Shown in pieces: positions 46,025 through 60,233 of a stretch of DNA of 64,000 bases. Position 1 is the stretch's first letter, and each line of letters starts with the position of its first letter. Source of the stretch: Strigamia acuminata (Eukaryota; Arthropoda; Chilopoda; Geophilomorpha; Linotaeniidae); NCBI GenBank assembly GCA_949358305.1, contig OX442321.1:7961605-8025604 (forward strand). Direction: 5' to 3'. The notes beneath the pieces are model-generated. The model made no database searches. It had not been told where the DNA came from and saw only the letters and a program-made list of their open reading frames with translations. The translations under genes and the position numbers were made by a program.

Positions 46025-47004
46025 ATGAATATGGCTGATGACGATGATGAACCAGTGAACACATATCAAATTCGACCACGGACGCATCACAAGTGAGTTG
46101 AACAAACCGAACGGTCGAACGGGTCAAACGAACGGAAAAATCTGGTTTCCCTAACCTATGATTGGGCCTAACGGGCCGAATGTGACGTGTTTGCCGTGCG
46201 AACACGGAGGACCGGGCAAATGACGACGTTACACAATGGCCCCTAACGTGAGATTAATAATTCACACGTTATTTTTCACAGATTCCAGCCCAACATGGTC
46301 AAAGATATTATTCAAGACTCCCTAAACGAAGATCTAAATGGTAAAACTTACGATGTGGACGGCGCGACTGATTGGTGCAAAGGTTTAACCGAAAAAATTA
46401 CGCAGAAGATGAAAGGTAAATATAAAAAAAAAAAAAAAAAAAAATTACATAATGGAATTTTAAATTAAATTAAATAAATTTCCACAGAATTAAAGAACTT
46501 CAAAAGATATAAATACGTCGTGCAGGTTGTTGTTGGCGAAAGACGAGGACAAGGAATTAAGTAATTAATTTTAATTATTTAATCCCGTAATTTTTTCTAC
46601 GTTTTATAAAAGATTTAAAAAATAAAATATTAATGATATCATGTGAAATAAAAAAATATATATTTGTGGCGTATGGTCCCATTGAGTTGGGAAAAACAGC
46701 TGCACCGGCGCCTCATTAAGTTGAATCGCTGTTTACAAAAATTCCAAGCAGGTGCGCATTCAAGCTGTCATTCCCCACTTGATATAAATATATTTTTTTT
46801 CACTTTATAATCAATCTTACCTCCATTCCAGAGTGGGCAGTCGGTGTCTCTGGGACGTCGATACAGACAACTACGCCACTGCAGTGTTCCTAAACGTAGA
46901 TAAACGTTATCTTCATCAAATTAATTGATAAAAATCAATTTTTTTCTTCATTCCAGGACTCGATTTTCTGTGTCGGGACAGTTTACGGTGTTTACTATTA
47001 CTGA
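46025..47004 (+). CDS. DYNLT2B: Tctex-type dynein light chain (DYNLT2B / TCTEX1D2)
   Basis: A light chain of the dynein-2 (IFT) motor, needed for retrograde transport in cilia. Five exons: 46025 to about 46092, about 46283-46414, about 46488-46559, about 46833-46902, and about 46957-47004. All are in frame, giving about 128 residues. The Tctex1 domain is complete: NTYQIRPRTHHKFQPN, VKDIIQDSLNEDLNGKTYD, FKRYKYVVQVVVGERRGQGI, SRCLWDVDTDNYATAVFLN, and the terminal beta strand SIFCVGTVYGVYYY. The conserved R-C-x-W-D segment and the end are typical of TCTEX1D2 rather than DYNLT1/3. A second in-frame Met (46031, MADDDD) is an alternative start. It converges with CUL4. Confidence 0.93.
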
Positions 47005-47950
47005 CACGTAACAAGAAGAGAAAAAAAATTTTTTTTTGTTAACTTCCACATATATATACGCATTTTTCGTGTCGATTCCATAAACATATTTTAAAATAAA
47101 GTCACGCATTATTATTATATTTTGTAATTTTTATTTTTCACACCAGTTAATTATGATACATGACAGACAATACACAAATCAATATTATGTTACATTGAAT
47201 AATAATAATTAAAAGAGGAATTCAATTAAATCAATCTTTCTAAATACCAAGTCTGCAAAGTATACTTACTGTACATAGGCTTATTTTTTTTTAATATATA
47301 TATATTTCATTTTTTTGTTTGTTTTTGTTTCGTTTACTTATTTTAAAAATTACAATGACAATTTTGAGCAAGGAAAATTTCAAAAACCGTACCTAATAAA
47401 ATATACCACAAACTGTACAAATCATTCTTCCCCCCTTTTTGATATTATATACAAAGTCCCGTCAGTTTTTTACACGAAAAAAAAAAATGCCAACTCGAAC
47501 TGAAAAAAATTAAAAATAAATAAAAGAAAAAAAGAAAAAATTCTTAATATACTTCGGACAACTTTTATTAAATTCTCCCTCTACAACAAAATTAATAAAA
47601 CAAAACTCGTATATATATATTTTTTTCCTCCATTTTTAAAATGCATCCCAGGGCCCAGGCACATTTTAAAGCATTAAATTCAAAACAAATCGTACACTAT
47701 ATGTTCTATTTTACACTTCCGGGCACCTCAAACGGAAAAAAATGATATAATATTAATGTAACACAATAAATCATTTATGACGATACTAATGAACATTTAA
47801 TTAATTATGAATAAATGAAAATAACCTCAATATATCTTTTTTATTTTATAATACCCATCAAATTTGAAGATAAAACCGAACAAAACAGGTGCCGCCCATC
47901 TCTGGAAAATTACTTGTCTCGTTCCTTAGAGATACAATCGTTTAATCGTA
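47005..47950. other. Convergent 3' UTR region of DYNLT2B and CUL4
   Basis: AT-rich, with AATAAA-type signals on the plus strand (about 47094) and likely long 3' UTR sequence of CUL4 on the minus strand. No coding exon. Confidence 0.55.
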
Positions 47951-51914
<3,964 letters not shown>

Positions 51915-52335
51915 GCATTCCGTGGCAAGAGCCACTGAGTTAAATTGTTTTTTAAAAAATGTACGCGATTTGGTTGGAGAGAAAAACAAGCAAAAGAAGT
52001 TTTTGTCCCGTCTGGAGGACTCTGTTTGGACTAAAATGGCTGCACTTGTACAAGCACATTGGAGAACGACGCTACACCTAGCGCCGAGCCGTGGCAAAAA
52101 TTGGAACTGATTTGACAAGTTGACCGGAAGCGCCTTTGCAATAAAAAGTATCGATTTTATTGATGTTTTATGGATATTGGATGTATTTTGTTTTCGAAAT
52201 AAACGAAGCAGTTTGTAATGATGGTACGGATTTATTTTGAATCTAAAATTTACATATTTTCAATTTTTTTACTCGGAAAAAATTAGGAAAACAAACTATT
52301 TATAATATTTTATACAACGCTCGCAGAAGAGACGT

Positions 52336-52705
52336 TCAAATTTTAGGTTTATTCTGCGGTGGTTCGTCCGGAACAGCATCGAGACCCTTTATAAATATAA
52401 ATAAAATAAAATGTAAAGAAATCATTGACGATATTTGATACTCGTATAAAATCTTCGTACTTTAGTGTCAAAAGCCCATCCTGTGAGTCTCTCGTCTCTT
52501 TTAAACATATCCACATTAAAGTCACTTTCCACTAGCCATCGCTGAACCGGCTGAAAATATTCAAACATATGTAAATACCAAAACTTTTTTTTAAAAAAAA
52601 ACATACTTTGCCCAAAAATATCCAATTTAGTCCTTTAAATGCAAACGGGGGAATAAGAAAACATGTCGTAATGATAGCGGCACTTGGCAAAATTTCCCAC
52701 CACAT
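52336..52705 (-). CDS. NDUFA1: NADH dehydrogenase 1 alpha subcomplex subunit 1 (MWFE), short copy
   Basis: A single-span accessory subunit of mitochondrial complex I. Three exons: 52705 to about 52617, about 52551-52462, and about 52388-52336. The product is about 80 residues (family about 70). It starts MWWEILPSAAIITTCFLIPP, the MWFE signature plus transmembrane helix, followed by FKGLNWIFLGKPVQRWLVES, the matrix/IMS part RDERLTGWAFDTKGLDAVPD and a short end. The GLDAVPD motif is typical of insect MWFE proteins. A near-identical first exon is found in the second copy 0.8 kb upstream. Confidence 0.88.
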
Positions 52706-52915
52706 GGTGCTGGCGAAATAGTTTGGATTTTAGAAGCACGAAATGATAATCTTGCACCGAAAAAGATGGCCGCAGCCGACGGTGATGAATGCACTGAGAT
52801 TTGTTCTTACATTAGTCGTCGAACTTTAATAAAATAAAACTACTTCTACACAAAGAACAAATCTCGTAACCAATACAAACTACAAATGGAAATATTTTAA
52901 AATTCATTCATTCAT

Positions 52916-53482
52916 TCATTTTTTTGTGTCCTCGTCTGGTTCCTCTTGTGCTTCCTCCATTGGATCTTCCTCTTTTTCTTCCTCTTTTTTCTTTTCTTTT
53001 CCACTAAAAGCTTTCTTAAACTTCCCTCTATAATTAAAATTAATTTTTAAAATCAACATTGACATTGACTGTAAAATAAATAAAATCCTTTACAGTGGAA
53101 AGCTCTGTGGTTTAAAAAAAGAATGGTGTTTAGGTTCTTCTGGTATTTCCTCCAAATCAGGCACGGCTTCCAATCCCTAAAATTTAAAAAAAAATTAATT
53201 TAATTCAAATCTAAAAAATAAACATAATCATCTTACATTAACAGTAAAAGCCCATCCGGTGAGTCTCTCATCTCTCTTAAACATGTCCACATTAAAATCA
53301 CTTTCAACCAGCCATCGCGAAACCGGCTGAAAAAAATTAATTTAACCAAAAGCAAACCCAAATTTGTAAACAAAACATCTCACCTTGCCCAAAAATATCC
53401 AATTTAGTCCTTTAAATGCAAACGGAGGAATAAGAAAACATGTCGTAATGATAGCGGCACTTGGCAAAATTTCCCACCACAT
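52916..53482 (-). CDS. NDUFA1: NADH dehydrogenase 1 alpha subcomplex subunit 1 (MWFE), long-tailed copy
   Basis: A tandem duplicate of the copy at 52336. Exons: 53482 to about 53386, about 53328-53240, about 53177-53094, and about 53028-52916. The first exon differs from its twin at about one base of some 87; the second differs at roughly ten of 80. After GLEAVPDLEEIPEEP the protein continues for about 50 residues that the short copy lacks: HHSFFKPQSFPL, then a Lys/Glu block (SGKEKKKEEEKEEDPMEEAQ), stopping at 52916. The extra exon is joined by a phase-2 intron (CCACT|GTAAAG ... ATAG). If that intron is retained, translation stops after SFPL. The tail makes it nearly twice the usual family size. 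Confidence 0.82.
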
Positions 53483-53623
53483 TCTAAATCATCCAAAATG
53501 GCGTCACCCACAACAAACAAAACATACGCGCTTTTATTTATTGATTTAAATAAACACAAACGTCATTTTACTCGTAAAATTCCCATTTTTATTTCTTTAT
53601 TTTACACGAAACCAAGCAAAAAA

Positions 53624-55607
53624 TCACTCGTCGTTATTCCCGCCCTTTCCAACGACACTCGGAGTCGGGGTCGGACTTGGACTGGACGAAGAACTCCCAC
53701 TCCCAACTTGCGCATCGGTCTGCGGGCTATTTCTTTGCATCCTCCGCATCCCGGGTCTGTACAACTCCAACGAAGGCCGATCCTTGTTTTTAATCCTCCG
53801 TTCAGTTCTCGGATCTTGTCGACCATTTTCTTTCCCATCTTTGTCGTCTAAAACCAATTCCTCGTTTCCCTCGACCACTTCCGCATTTTCTTTCTTGTTT
53901 TTCTCCTTATTTTCATCCTCGCTTTTACTCTTCGCCGCCAAATTGCCATCGTCCACTTTTTCCTTGTCAACTTCCTCTCTTTTTTCGTTTTTCCACTCTT
54001 GGCTTTTCCTATTGAAGTCCCCACGGCGCTCGAACGGTTTGGCCGCGTTGTTTCCCCGTCGATTGAATCTCTCTTCGTCCCATCGTCTATTTTTGTTCCA
54101 CTGGTGGTCGTAACTCGAACCTTTCCCTCTGCCGTCCATTTTCTTGCCACGATCCTTCTCGTCCGATCGATCGTCGGAGCCATCTTTGAATTTGTCGTCT
54201 TTTTTCCAGTCTTGGTATTTCGACCCGCCCGATTGTCGGTTGTCGTTTCTTCTCCCCATTCGTTCTTTCTCCCTTTGCTCCCGCCGATCTCGTTCGCGGT
54301 CCCGCTGTTTCTCGCGCTGTCTTTGACGTTCTTCGTCGCGACGACGTCGTTCGCGTTCCCAATCTGTTAATGGACGACTCGGTTTGTCTCTGACTGAGCT
54401 CGAGCATTCACTTTTTTCTTTTTCGTCTTCTTTGTCCCGTTCGGGGTTCCTCAATAACTGATAAAATAAAATAAAATAAAAATTTATTTTTTTAATTATT
54501 TAAATTAATTTTTTGTGTGTTTTGAATTACTTTTAAAACTGGTTCGCTTTTAGTTTTCTCAGATTCAGATTTTTTGCCGTCGTCTTTATCACTTTCTCTG
54601 CTTTTATCGCTTGTTTTGTCTTTCTCCTTTTCGGCTTTGCGCCGTTTCCGCTCTTCGTCTCGAACGCGTTTTCGTTCCATTTCACGGCGTCGACGTTCTT
54701 CTCGTTTTTCCTCGCGGAACCTCTGAAGTTACAAATTAAAAATTGAAATTTTTTAAAAAAAAGATTAAAAAATTAAAAAATTTACCATTTTTTCTGCCTT
54801 TTTCTGTTTTATGTACTCAATCAAGGGCGTCGTGATACGCAAAATGCCATTACTCGCTGTAAAAACACGTTATTAATTAACTTTTAATAATAATAATGGC
54901 AAATTATACCTTTTAATTCACGTTCTCGTGCCTCAATTTCTTCCAAGTAGCTTTCAGCTGTTGGTAAAACGACTTCTTCAGGGTTTTGTAACGATTCGAT
55001 GAACTTCAAATAATCAGGATCGGTGTCAATAAAGCCGCATTTTGTATCCTTCTTTTTATTTTTCTTCTTCGGAATTTTCTGGAATGGTGAAAACTCAACC
55101 ACAGCAGGATATTCGTTTCCTTCAATCAAAATTTAATTAATCAACTTAAGTAATTAATTTTTCGTCTCGTTGCAATTTACCATGTTGATCGACAAACACA
55201 TAACCATCGAATTTATCCTTAAACGTATAAATGTCTTCCTGATTAACAAAATTGACATAAACCCTCGAAAAAGCATTCGGTGATAAACTGCAAAAGTAAT
55301 AAAAATGCATTAAAGATACAAATTTTAAATTAAATTAATTTTACCTCATGTCAGCCTTTACAAAATATATGTAATCGTGTTCGGGGAGTGGCGAAACTTG
55401 TTCGCTGAAAATATCGAGTGTCATCGTGGGAGGTAATCGTCTAATAACGACCTAAAAGAAAGAAAAAGTGATGAGAATCTTGACCTTAACAAACGTGTAT
55501 TTATTGCCTACTTTCGTCGGTGGGAGATTCCTATCACGTTTCTCTCTTTGCCTCGCATCGCTGCTGGAATCTTTGCCCGTACTTGAAGTAGTGCTTTCTT
55601 GTGTCAT
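53624..55607 (-). CDS. UPF3: Regulator of nonsense transcripts 3 (UPF3)
   Basis: It links the exon junction complex to UPF2/UPF1 in nonsense-mediated mRNA decay. Seven exons with short introns. The start at 55607 gives a Ser/Thr-rich leader (MTQESTTSSTGKDSS). Then comes the RRM-like domain that binds UPF2 (VVIRRLPPTMTLDIFSEQVS; FSRVYVNFVNQEDIYTFKDK; FDGYVFVDQHGNEYPAVVEF; KKDTKCGFIDTDPDYLKFIE). A long Arg/Lys/Glu-rich region (54.8-53.75 kb) follows. Near the C-terminus RIKNKDRPSLELYRPGMRRM is the EJC-binding motif, equivalent to the conserved KDRPxxxLYxPG of UPF3B. The end is Ser/Pro-rich. A single UPF3 gene, as is usual in insects, is assumed. Confidence 0.95.
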
Positions 55608-56197
55608 TTTGAAATTGTTTTAAAACCGCTAATTCGGTGATATTATTATAAACTTCTATCGCCAGACTTTTCTTCTAAACACTAGACACTAGAGAATCCT
55701 CCATTGGCTATAGTGCAGCGCCATTTCTAGATGGTGACAGGTATCTAAACTAAATCTTACAATAATTTTTACAAAATTTAATAGTTAAAAGAATATGAAT
55801 ATGATTTTTGCAAACGGAAGAGAAATTATCGGAATTATGTAGCAGAGATAAAAAAAATTTCTTGCAATACATCGTCTCAAAGACTATTTTTGTGAAGTTC
55901 TTCAATCAGTTCCGTTTGTAATCTCGTAGCATCTCATTCCCTCTTTTATGTCGTCATTCACCCCCCAACAATTTATTTATTTATTTATTTCTGAAATCGA
56001 AAATAATTGTGAAAAATAAATCTTAAAAAATAAACAACTCCACAAAGAGAAATAAAATTCAAATTTCTTCATGTTCTGCGACGATGCCAAACAATTTCTT
56101 TTTTCTTTATTTAATTATACAATTTATATTTTATATCTCTACAATTATCACAATTTAAATATCAAAATATTACTCAAAATAATAAGTTCAACAATTA
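55608..56197. other. Intergenic region between UPF3 and MPI
   Basis: Holds the UPF3 promoter and the MPI 3' UTR, both minus strand. AT-rich; no coding exon or clear motif. Confidence 0.5.
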
Positions 56198-57980
56198 TCA
56201 CACATTCCCAAACGCCCTGAATAATAACAAATCTCCATTTTTGATATTTATATCGATCAAAACCGACGCTTTTACAAAAACGACCGAGCCTCTCCGCCAC
56301 AAACTCGTTTGATCTGGCTCAACCGACGCCTCTGCTGTGCCTTGCACACACAGAATAATACTGGCACTGTCCAAATCCCTTAACTGACACTTAGTTACTT
56401 CTCCCTCTGGAATCTAAAAAATTAAAACAAATAACTAAAAAAAATTCGAAATTAAAACTTAAAAAAATTCCATTACATATGTTTTAATAATTGCAAAATC
56501 TGGCACAGGGGGTGAAAATAAAGTCGAATATTTATCGAGAGGTTGTCCTTTAAACAGTTGGTCAGTAGCTGATCCAGTTTTGTATGTCAACATGTTGCAT
56601 AACGTATCCACATCTTTAAATTTGGGGGTGAGACCGGCTCGAACCACATTGTCAGAACAAGCCATGCATTCAACACAATCTGAAAAATAAAAATTTATAT
56701 ATAAATAAATTTCTATTAAAGTAATTTATATTAATTTACCCCCTGCCAGATACGCGTGGGGTTCGTTCGGGCCCAAGAAAATGGCATCTCCGGGCTCTAA
56801 TTGGACGTAATTAAAAAAATATATCCCGAAACATCCTACGTCGCCGGGAAATTGGTCGTGGATTCGAATAAATAAATTCCCGATGCATTTGTCGTCTGTA
56901 TCTAAATTTAATAAACAAAAAATTGTGTGTAAAGTTGTTTAAAATTGTTTAAAATAATTTTTACCTTCAGCTGAAAATCTATCTGCTAATGCCTGGAGAT
57001 TGTATTTAATGACGTCTTCGGAACACGTCATTAAAGCTCGAAAACACGTTTTCAGAGAATTTCTTTCGCCATTTTCCAAACTGTGCGCATTACTTTCGCC
57101 TACAACTGTTAGCAATTCCGGTATCAAATGTAAAAACTCGACAATTTCATCCACAGGACGAAATCCACAGAGAGCTTCGAAGTTAGTTAAAGCGATCGCC
57201 ATCTCGGGTTTGTGATTCGAATCCTTGTAAATGTCCGGCTTTTCTTCGTGCAATTGCTCCGCATGACTCTAAAAAAACGTAAAAAAAAAACGTAAAAATA
57301 TTTAAAATACAAAAGAAACGTAAACATGTAAAAAAAATGCATAAAAAATATTTAAAAAAACGTAAAAAACGTAAAAATATGTAGAAAAAACGTAAAAACA
57401 ATTAAAAACATGAAAAAAAAGTAAAAACATGTAGAAAACATAAAAACTTGAAAAAAAATGTAAAGAAAAAAATGTAAAAAAAAGGTAAAACATGTGTACA
57501 AATTTCTACGTGTAATTGAACCTTATTTGGATGAGCTTGAATTGAAAGTGCCTTATTTACAGATAAAACTTTGAATAAAAATGGTAATTGGATACCAAAT
57601 CGCTGAATAACTTTATCTCCCAATGAGTTTTTATTTTCTTGAATCCAATCCCAAAGTGAAAGATAGGAATTTTGACTCCCTGCAACCATTGACAAGCCGT
57701 TAGGATGTGTTCCCATCCACAACTGAAAATATTTAAAAAGAAATTTTACACTTAAGTAATTTGTTTTGATCATTTCCTAATTATCAGTTAGTTACCTCAG
57801 CATAAGCTTGGTCCGGATTGATCTCAAATTCCACATTGCCGTCTTTTAATAAGTTCGCTACTTCACTATCAGCACCGATCCTGCCCCATTCGTATGTTTG
57901 ATGCGTACATTTTAAATTCAACACTAAAAATACAAACAGGAACGATCAAACTGAGAGCAACGACGGACAAATAACTTACT
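56198..57980 (-). CDS. MPI: Mannose-6-phosphate isomerase (type I, zinc-dependent)
   Basis: Interconverts fructose-6-phosphate and mannose-6-phosphate in the cytosol, feeding GDP-mannose synthesis for glycosylation. About seven exons. N-terminus [20 protein letters not shown]. Zinc/active-site motifs are all present: [10 protein letters not shown] (Gln, His), [18 protein letters not shown] (Glu), and [20 protein letters not shown] followed by [15 protein letters not shown] (His and the catalytic Arg region). The C-terminal lid domain ends [10 protein letters not shown]. The start codon is split: the last base of the first exon (A, 57980) plus TG (57923-57922), with a 56-bp intron between them. 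This gives MLNLKC, the length expected of the family. An ATG further upstream (58084) would open a different, overlapping frame. The intron at 57.26-57.5 kb is an A-rich degenerate repeat. Confidence 0.96.
57260..57500. repeat. A-rich degenerate repeat (aaaacgtaaaaa-type) in an MPI intron
   Basis: Irregular short units of 'aaaaacgtaaaaa' and 'aaaaacatgtaaa' fill most of this intron. Low-complexity sequence; translated frames are Phe-rich and not meaningful. Confidence 0.75.
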
Positions 57981-58596
57981 TTTCGCTCTCAGGCGGATGA
58001 CCTACACAAATCAGACGAATGACGTCTACACACAGCACTATGCCCCTGTTATCAGGTGAAGCCACAGCTCGTTGTTTAGTCATTTTATCATTGCAGCGCA
58101 TGCGTGTCAATTTCAAATTTAATCTCCCGCCATTTTTTTATATATTCGTCTTATGAGGCGAATAATAAAGAACAGTTAAAGTTTTTTCCACACTTATTCA
58201 GGAGTTACATGACACAAATTCAAATCCGACCGTCTGCCAATTTCAAAAAAATCATCATTGGTTTTTCATTCATTAATGAGTATGATGTAAAAATATGCAG
58301 CGTGTAATAAATCTAATTTATTCATATCACCGGTATAAATTTTAATATCGATTCTACTATAAAAGTCGTAACGATTAAAAATGAGTTCTAAAACATTTTT
58401 TAATCCCAAAACAAAAGTATCAATTCAACAACTTGGTTGATACAAGTTATCACACGATAGCGCCAGATGTACTTAAAGTAAACAAAGCAATGTGGTAGCG
58501 ATCAGAAGCGATGGATCCACATTGAGAACATGTAACGATGCAGTTTATTCGTGAATAAATTGTATCAAACGTCCAGACTGTTGTCAATCTGGTAAA
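57981..58596. promoter_or_regulatory. Divergent region between MPI and RHBDD1
   Basis: Contains the non-coding first exon of MPI (with an upstream ATG at 58084, minus strand) and the promoter or 5' UTR of RHBDD1 on the plus strand. No TATA box or further element that I can name with confidence. Confidence 0.45.
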
Positions 58597-59783
58597 ATGT
58601 CGCTGTCAACACGCCGTACCCCTGGATTGGGGGTCATGCTTTTATCTGCACAGGTGTTAAACGTGGGTATGGAAAGAGTTCCTCCAGTCACCTTGGCTGT
58701 CATCGTCAGCATGGTATTTCCTAAAATTAAAAACATCACCGAAATTATTTTAATAAAAAAATCAAATTTCTATAATAATAAAAAGAATTAACAATATTTT
58801 TTCCCCAATAAAACCTGAAGGTGTTGCTTTATTTACGGATAATCCCAGCACCCTGGTCCATATTTGACGTGTGCCTCAGTGCAAGGGCGCTCCTAGCGAA
58901 CTGGGACATGAAACGACTCTTCGTGTCGACGTTTGAGCACGCGGATGACATGCATTTGTATTACAACATGGTGTCATTCCTCTGGAAAGGAATTTCATTG
59001 GAAAGTCGATTCACCAGTCCACGATTTGCAATCCTGCTCACGATCTTCGTGTCCATGGTCAATCTAACCTACATAATACTGGCTGTCATCGCTACAAATC
59101 TATTGAAAGACGGAACCTACATGGAACAATGTGCTATTGGATTTTCCGGTATACCCTAAACATACAAAAGTAAAAAAAATTAAAATTATTCACTAGTTTA
59201 TTTGATTTTGTAGGTGTGATTTTTGCTCTCAAAGTGTTGACGAGTTACTATTTACCTCAAGGAGTGACAACGGTCGCTGGGATCGTCATCCCAGTGAGAT
59301 GGACAGTTTGGTTTGAGTTGGCGTTGATTCAAATCCTCGTGCCGAATGTTTCCATGCTGGGACACCTTGCCGGAATCATAGTGGGCCTGGCGTACGTTCA
59401 CGGACCCCTTGAAAGCCTTACAAATGCCGTGAGCTGTTAGTAAGCAAATGTAAAACGCGGTGAACTTATTCGGGAGATGACATGATAGCTTTTTGTCAGG
59501 GTCCGACAGTCCACCGGTGTCCACGTCGCCTGGTCCGCGAGAGCAGCCGGAATATCTGGTTTGCTATTACGAATCTGGTCCAATGCGCATTCCTATTACA
59601 CCAATTCGACATGATCAATTACCGCCAATCTCCGATATTGAGCCGCCAATTTCGCCCATGCAATCGAACGATAATGAGCAGCTTCGTTTTAGTCCGCCAA
59701 ATATTGTGTATCCAACACGTCCGCTTACTCCTGACGAATTTCAATCGTTTGCAAGCGCGATGATGGTTCGCAAAACTCCCTAG
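58597..59783 (+). CDS. RHBDD1: Rhomboid-related intramembrane protease (RHBDD1 / RHBDL4 type)
   Basis: An ER intramembrane serine protease of the rhomboid family; the mammalian relative cleaves unstable membrane proteins for ER-associated degradation. Exons: 58597 to about 58713, about 58822-59148, about 59214-59433, and about 59501-59783. The first three joins are in frame. The last needs a weak donor (AGCT|GTTAGT) and is less certain. Multiple membrane helices are visible. The catalytic Ser lies in CAIGFSGVIFALKV (GFSG) and the His in VSMLGHLAGIIVGLAYVHGP. The N-terminal ANWDMKRLFVSTFEHADDMH and LYYNMVSFLWKGISLESRF match the RHBDD1 subfamily. The cytosolic tail is proline-rich (PPISDIEPPISPMQ) and ends in FQSFASAMMVRKTP; I do not see a clear VCP-binding motif. 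Diverges from MPI and converges with CCDC39. Confidence 0.93.
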
Positions 59784-60233
59784 AAAAACAATATTACTTT
59801 GTATTTTTGTACGTCATTTTTTCTTTTCTTTTATTTTGGACAGAGTTGTAATAAACAAAAGTATTATTTAAAAAATATGTGTGTGTGTACATGGATTTTC
59901 TTTAGTTGCAGTTTTCGCTTATTATACTCATTGAACACATATTTTTACACTTTACGGGTAATAAAATCGTGTCGCGAGTGTCTTCTCGATGCTTCCCTGC
60001 ATTGCTCCGCGCTTCACTGCAGCGCACTCATGCACAACATTCGAAAATGGTTCAGCGCATCGTCCTCACGTGACAAACTGATAAAACTACCGAACTTCAA
60101 TTTCAAGTCTTACGAATAATCCCACTTTGTGTAAGAAACATCCAGTGACAAAGTTCATACGTAATAAACAAAAATTTTATTACAAATAAATAAAATAAAT
60201 AAAAGTATAAAAACATTTGGAAAACGTAGCAAA
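59784..60233. other. Convergent 3' UTR region of RHBDD1 and CCDC39
   Basis: AATAAA on the plus strand at about 59850 and tttatt signals near 60177 for the minus strand. No coding exon seen. Confidence 0.55.

Noticed and set aside
53784-54370. Long plus-strand frames opposite the UPF3 C-terminal exon
   Set aside because: They are shadows of the Arg/Glu-rich UPF3 sequence and show only low-complexity Ser/Phe/Leu content.
57977-58084. MTKQRAVASPDN ... as the MPI N-terminus
   Set aside because: Splicing from this exon puts the next exon out of the MPI frame. The split ATG gives the expected family start.
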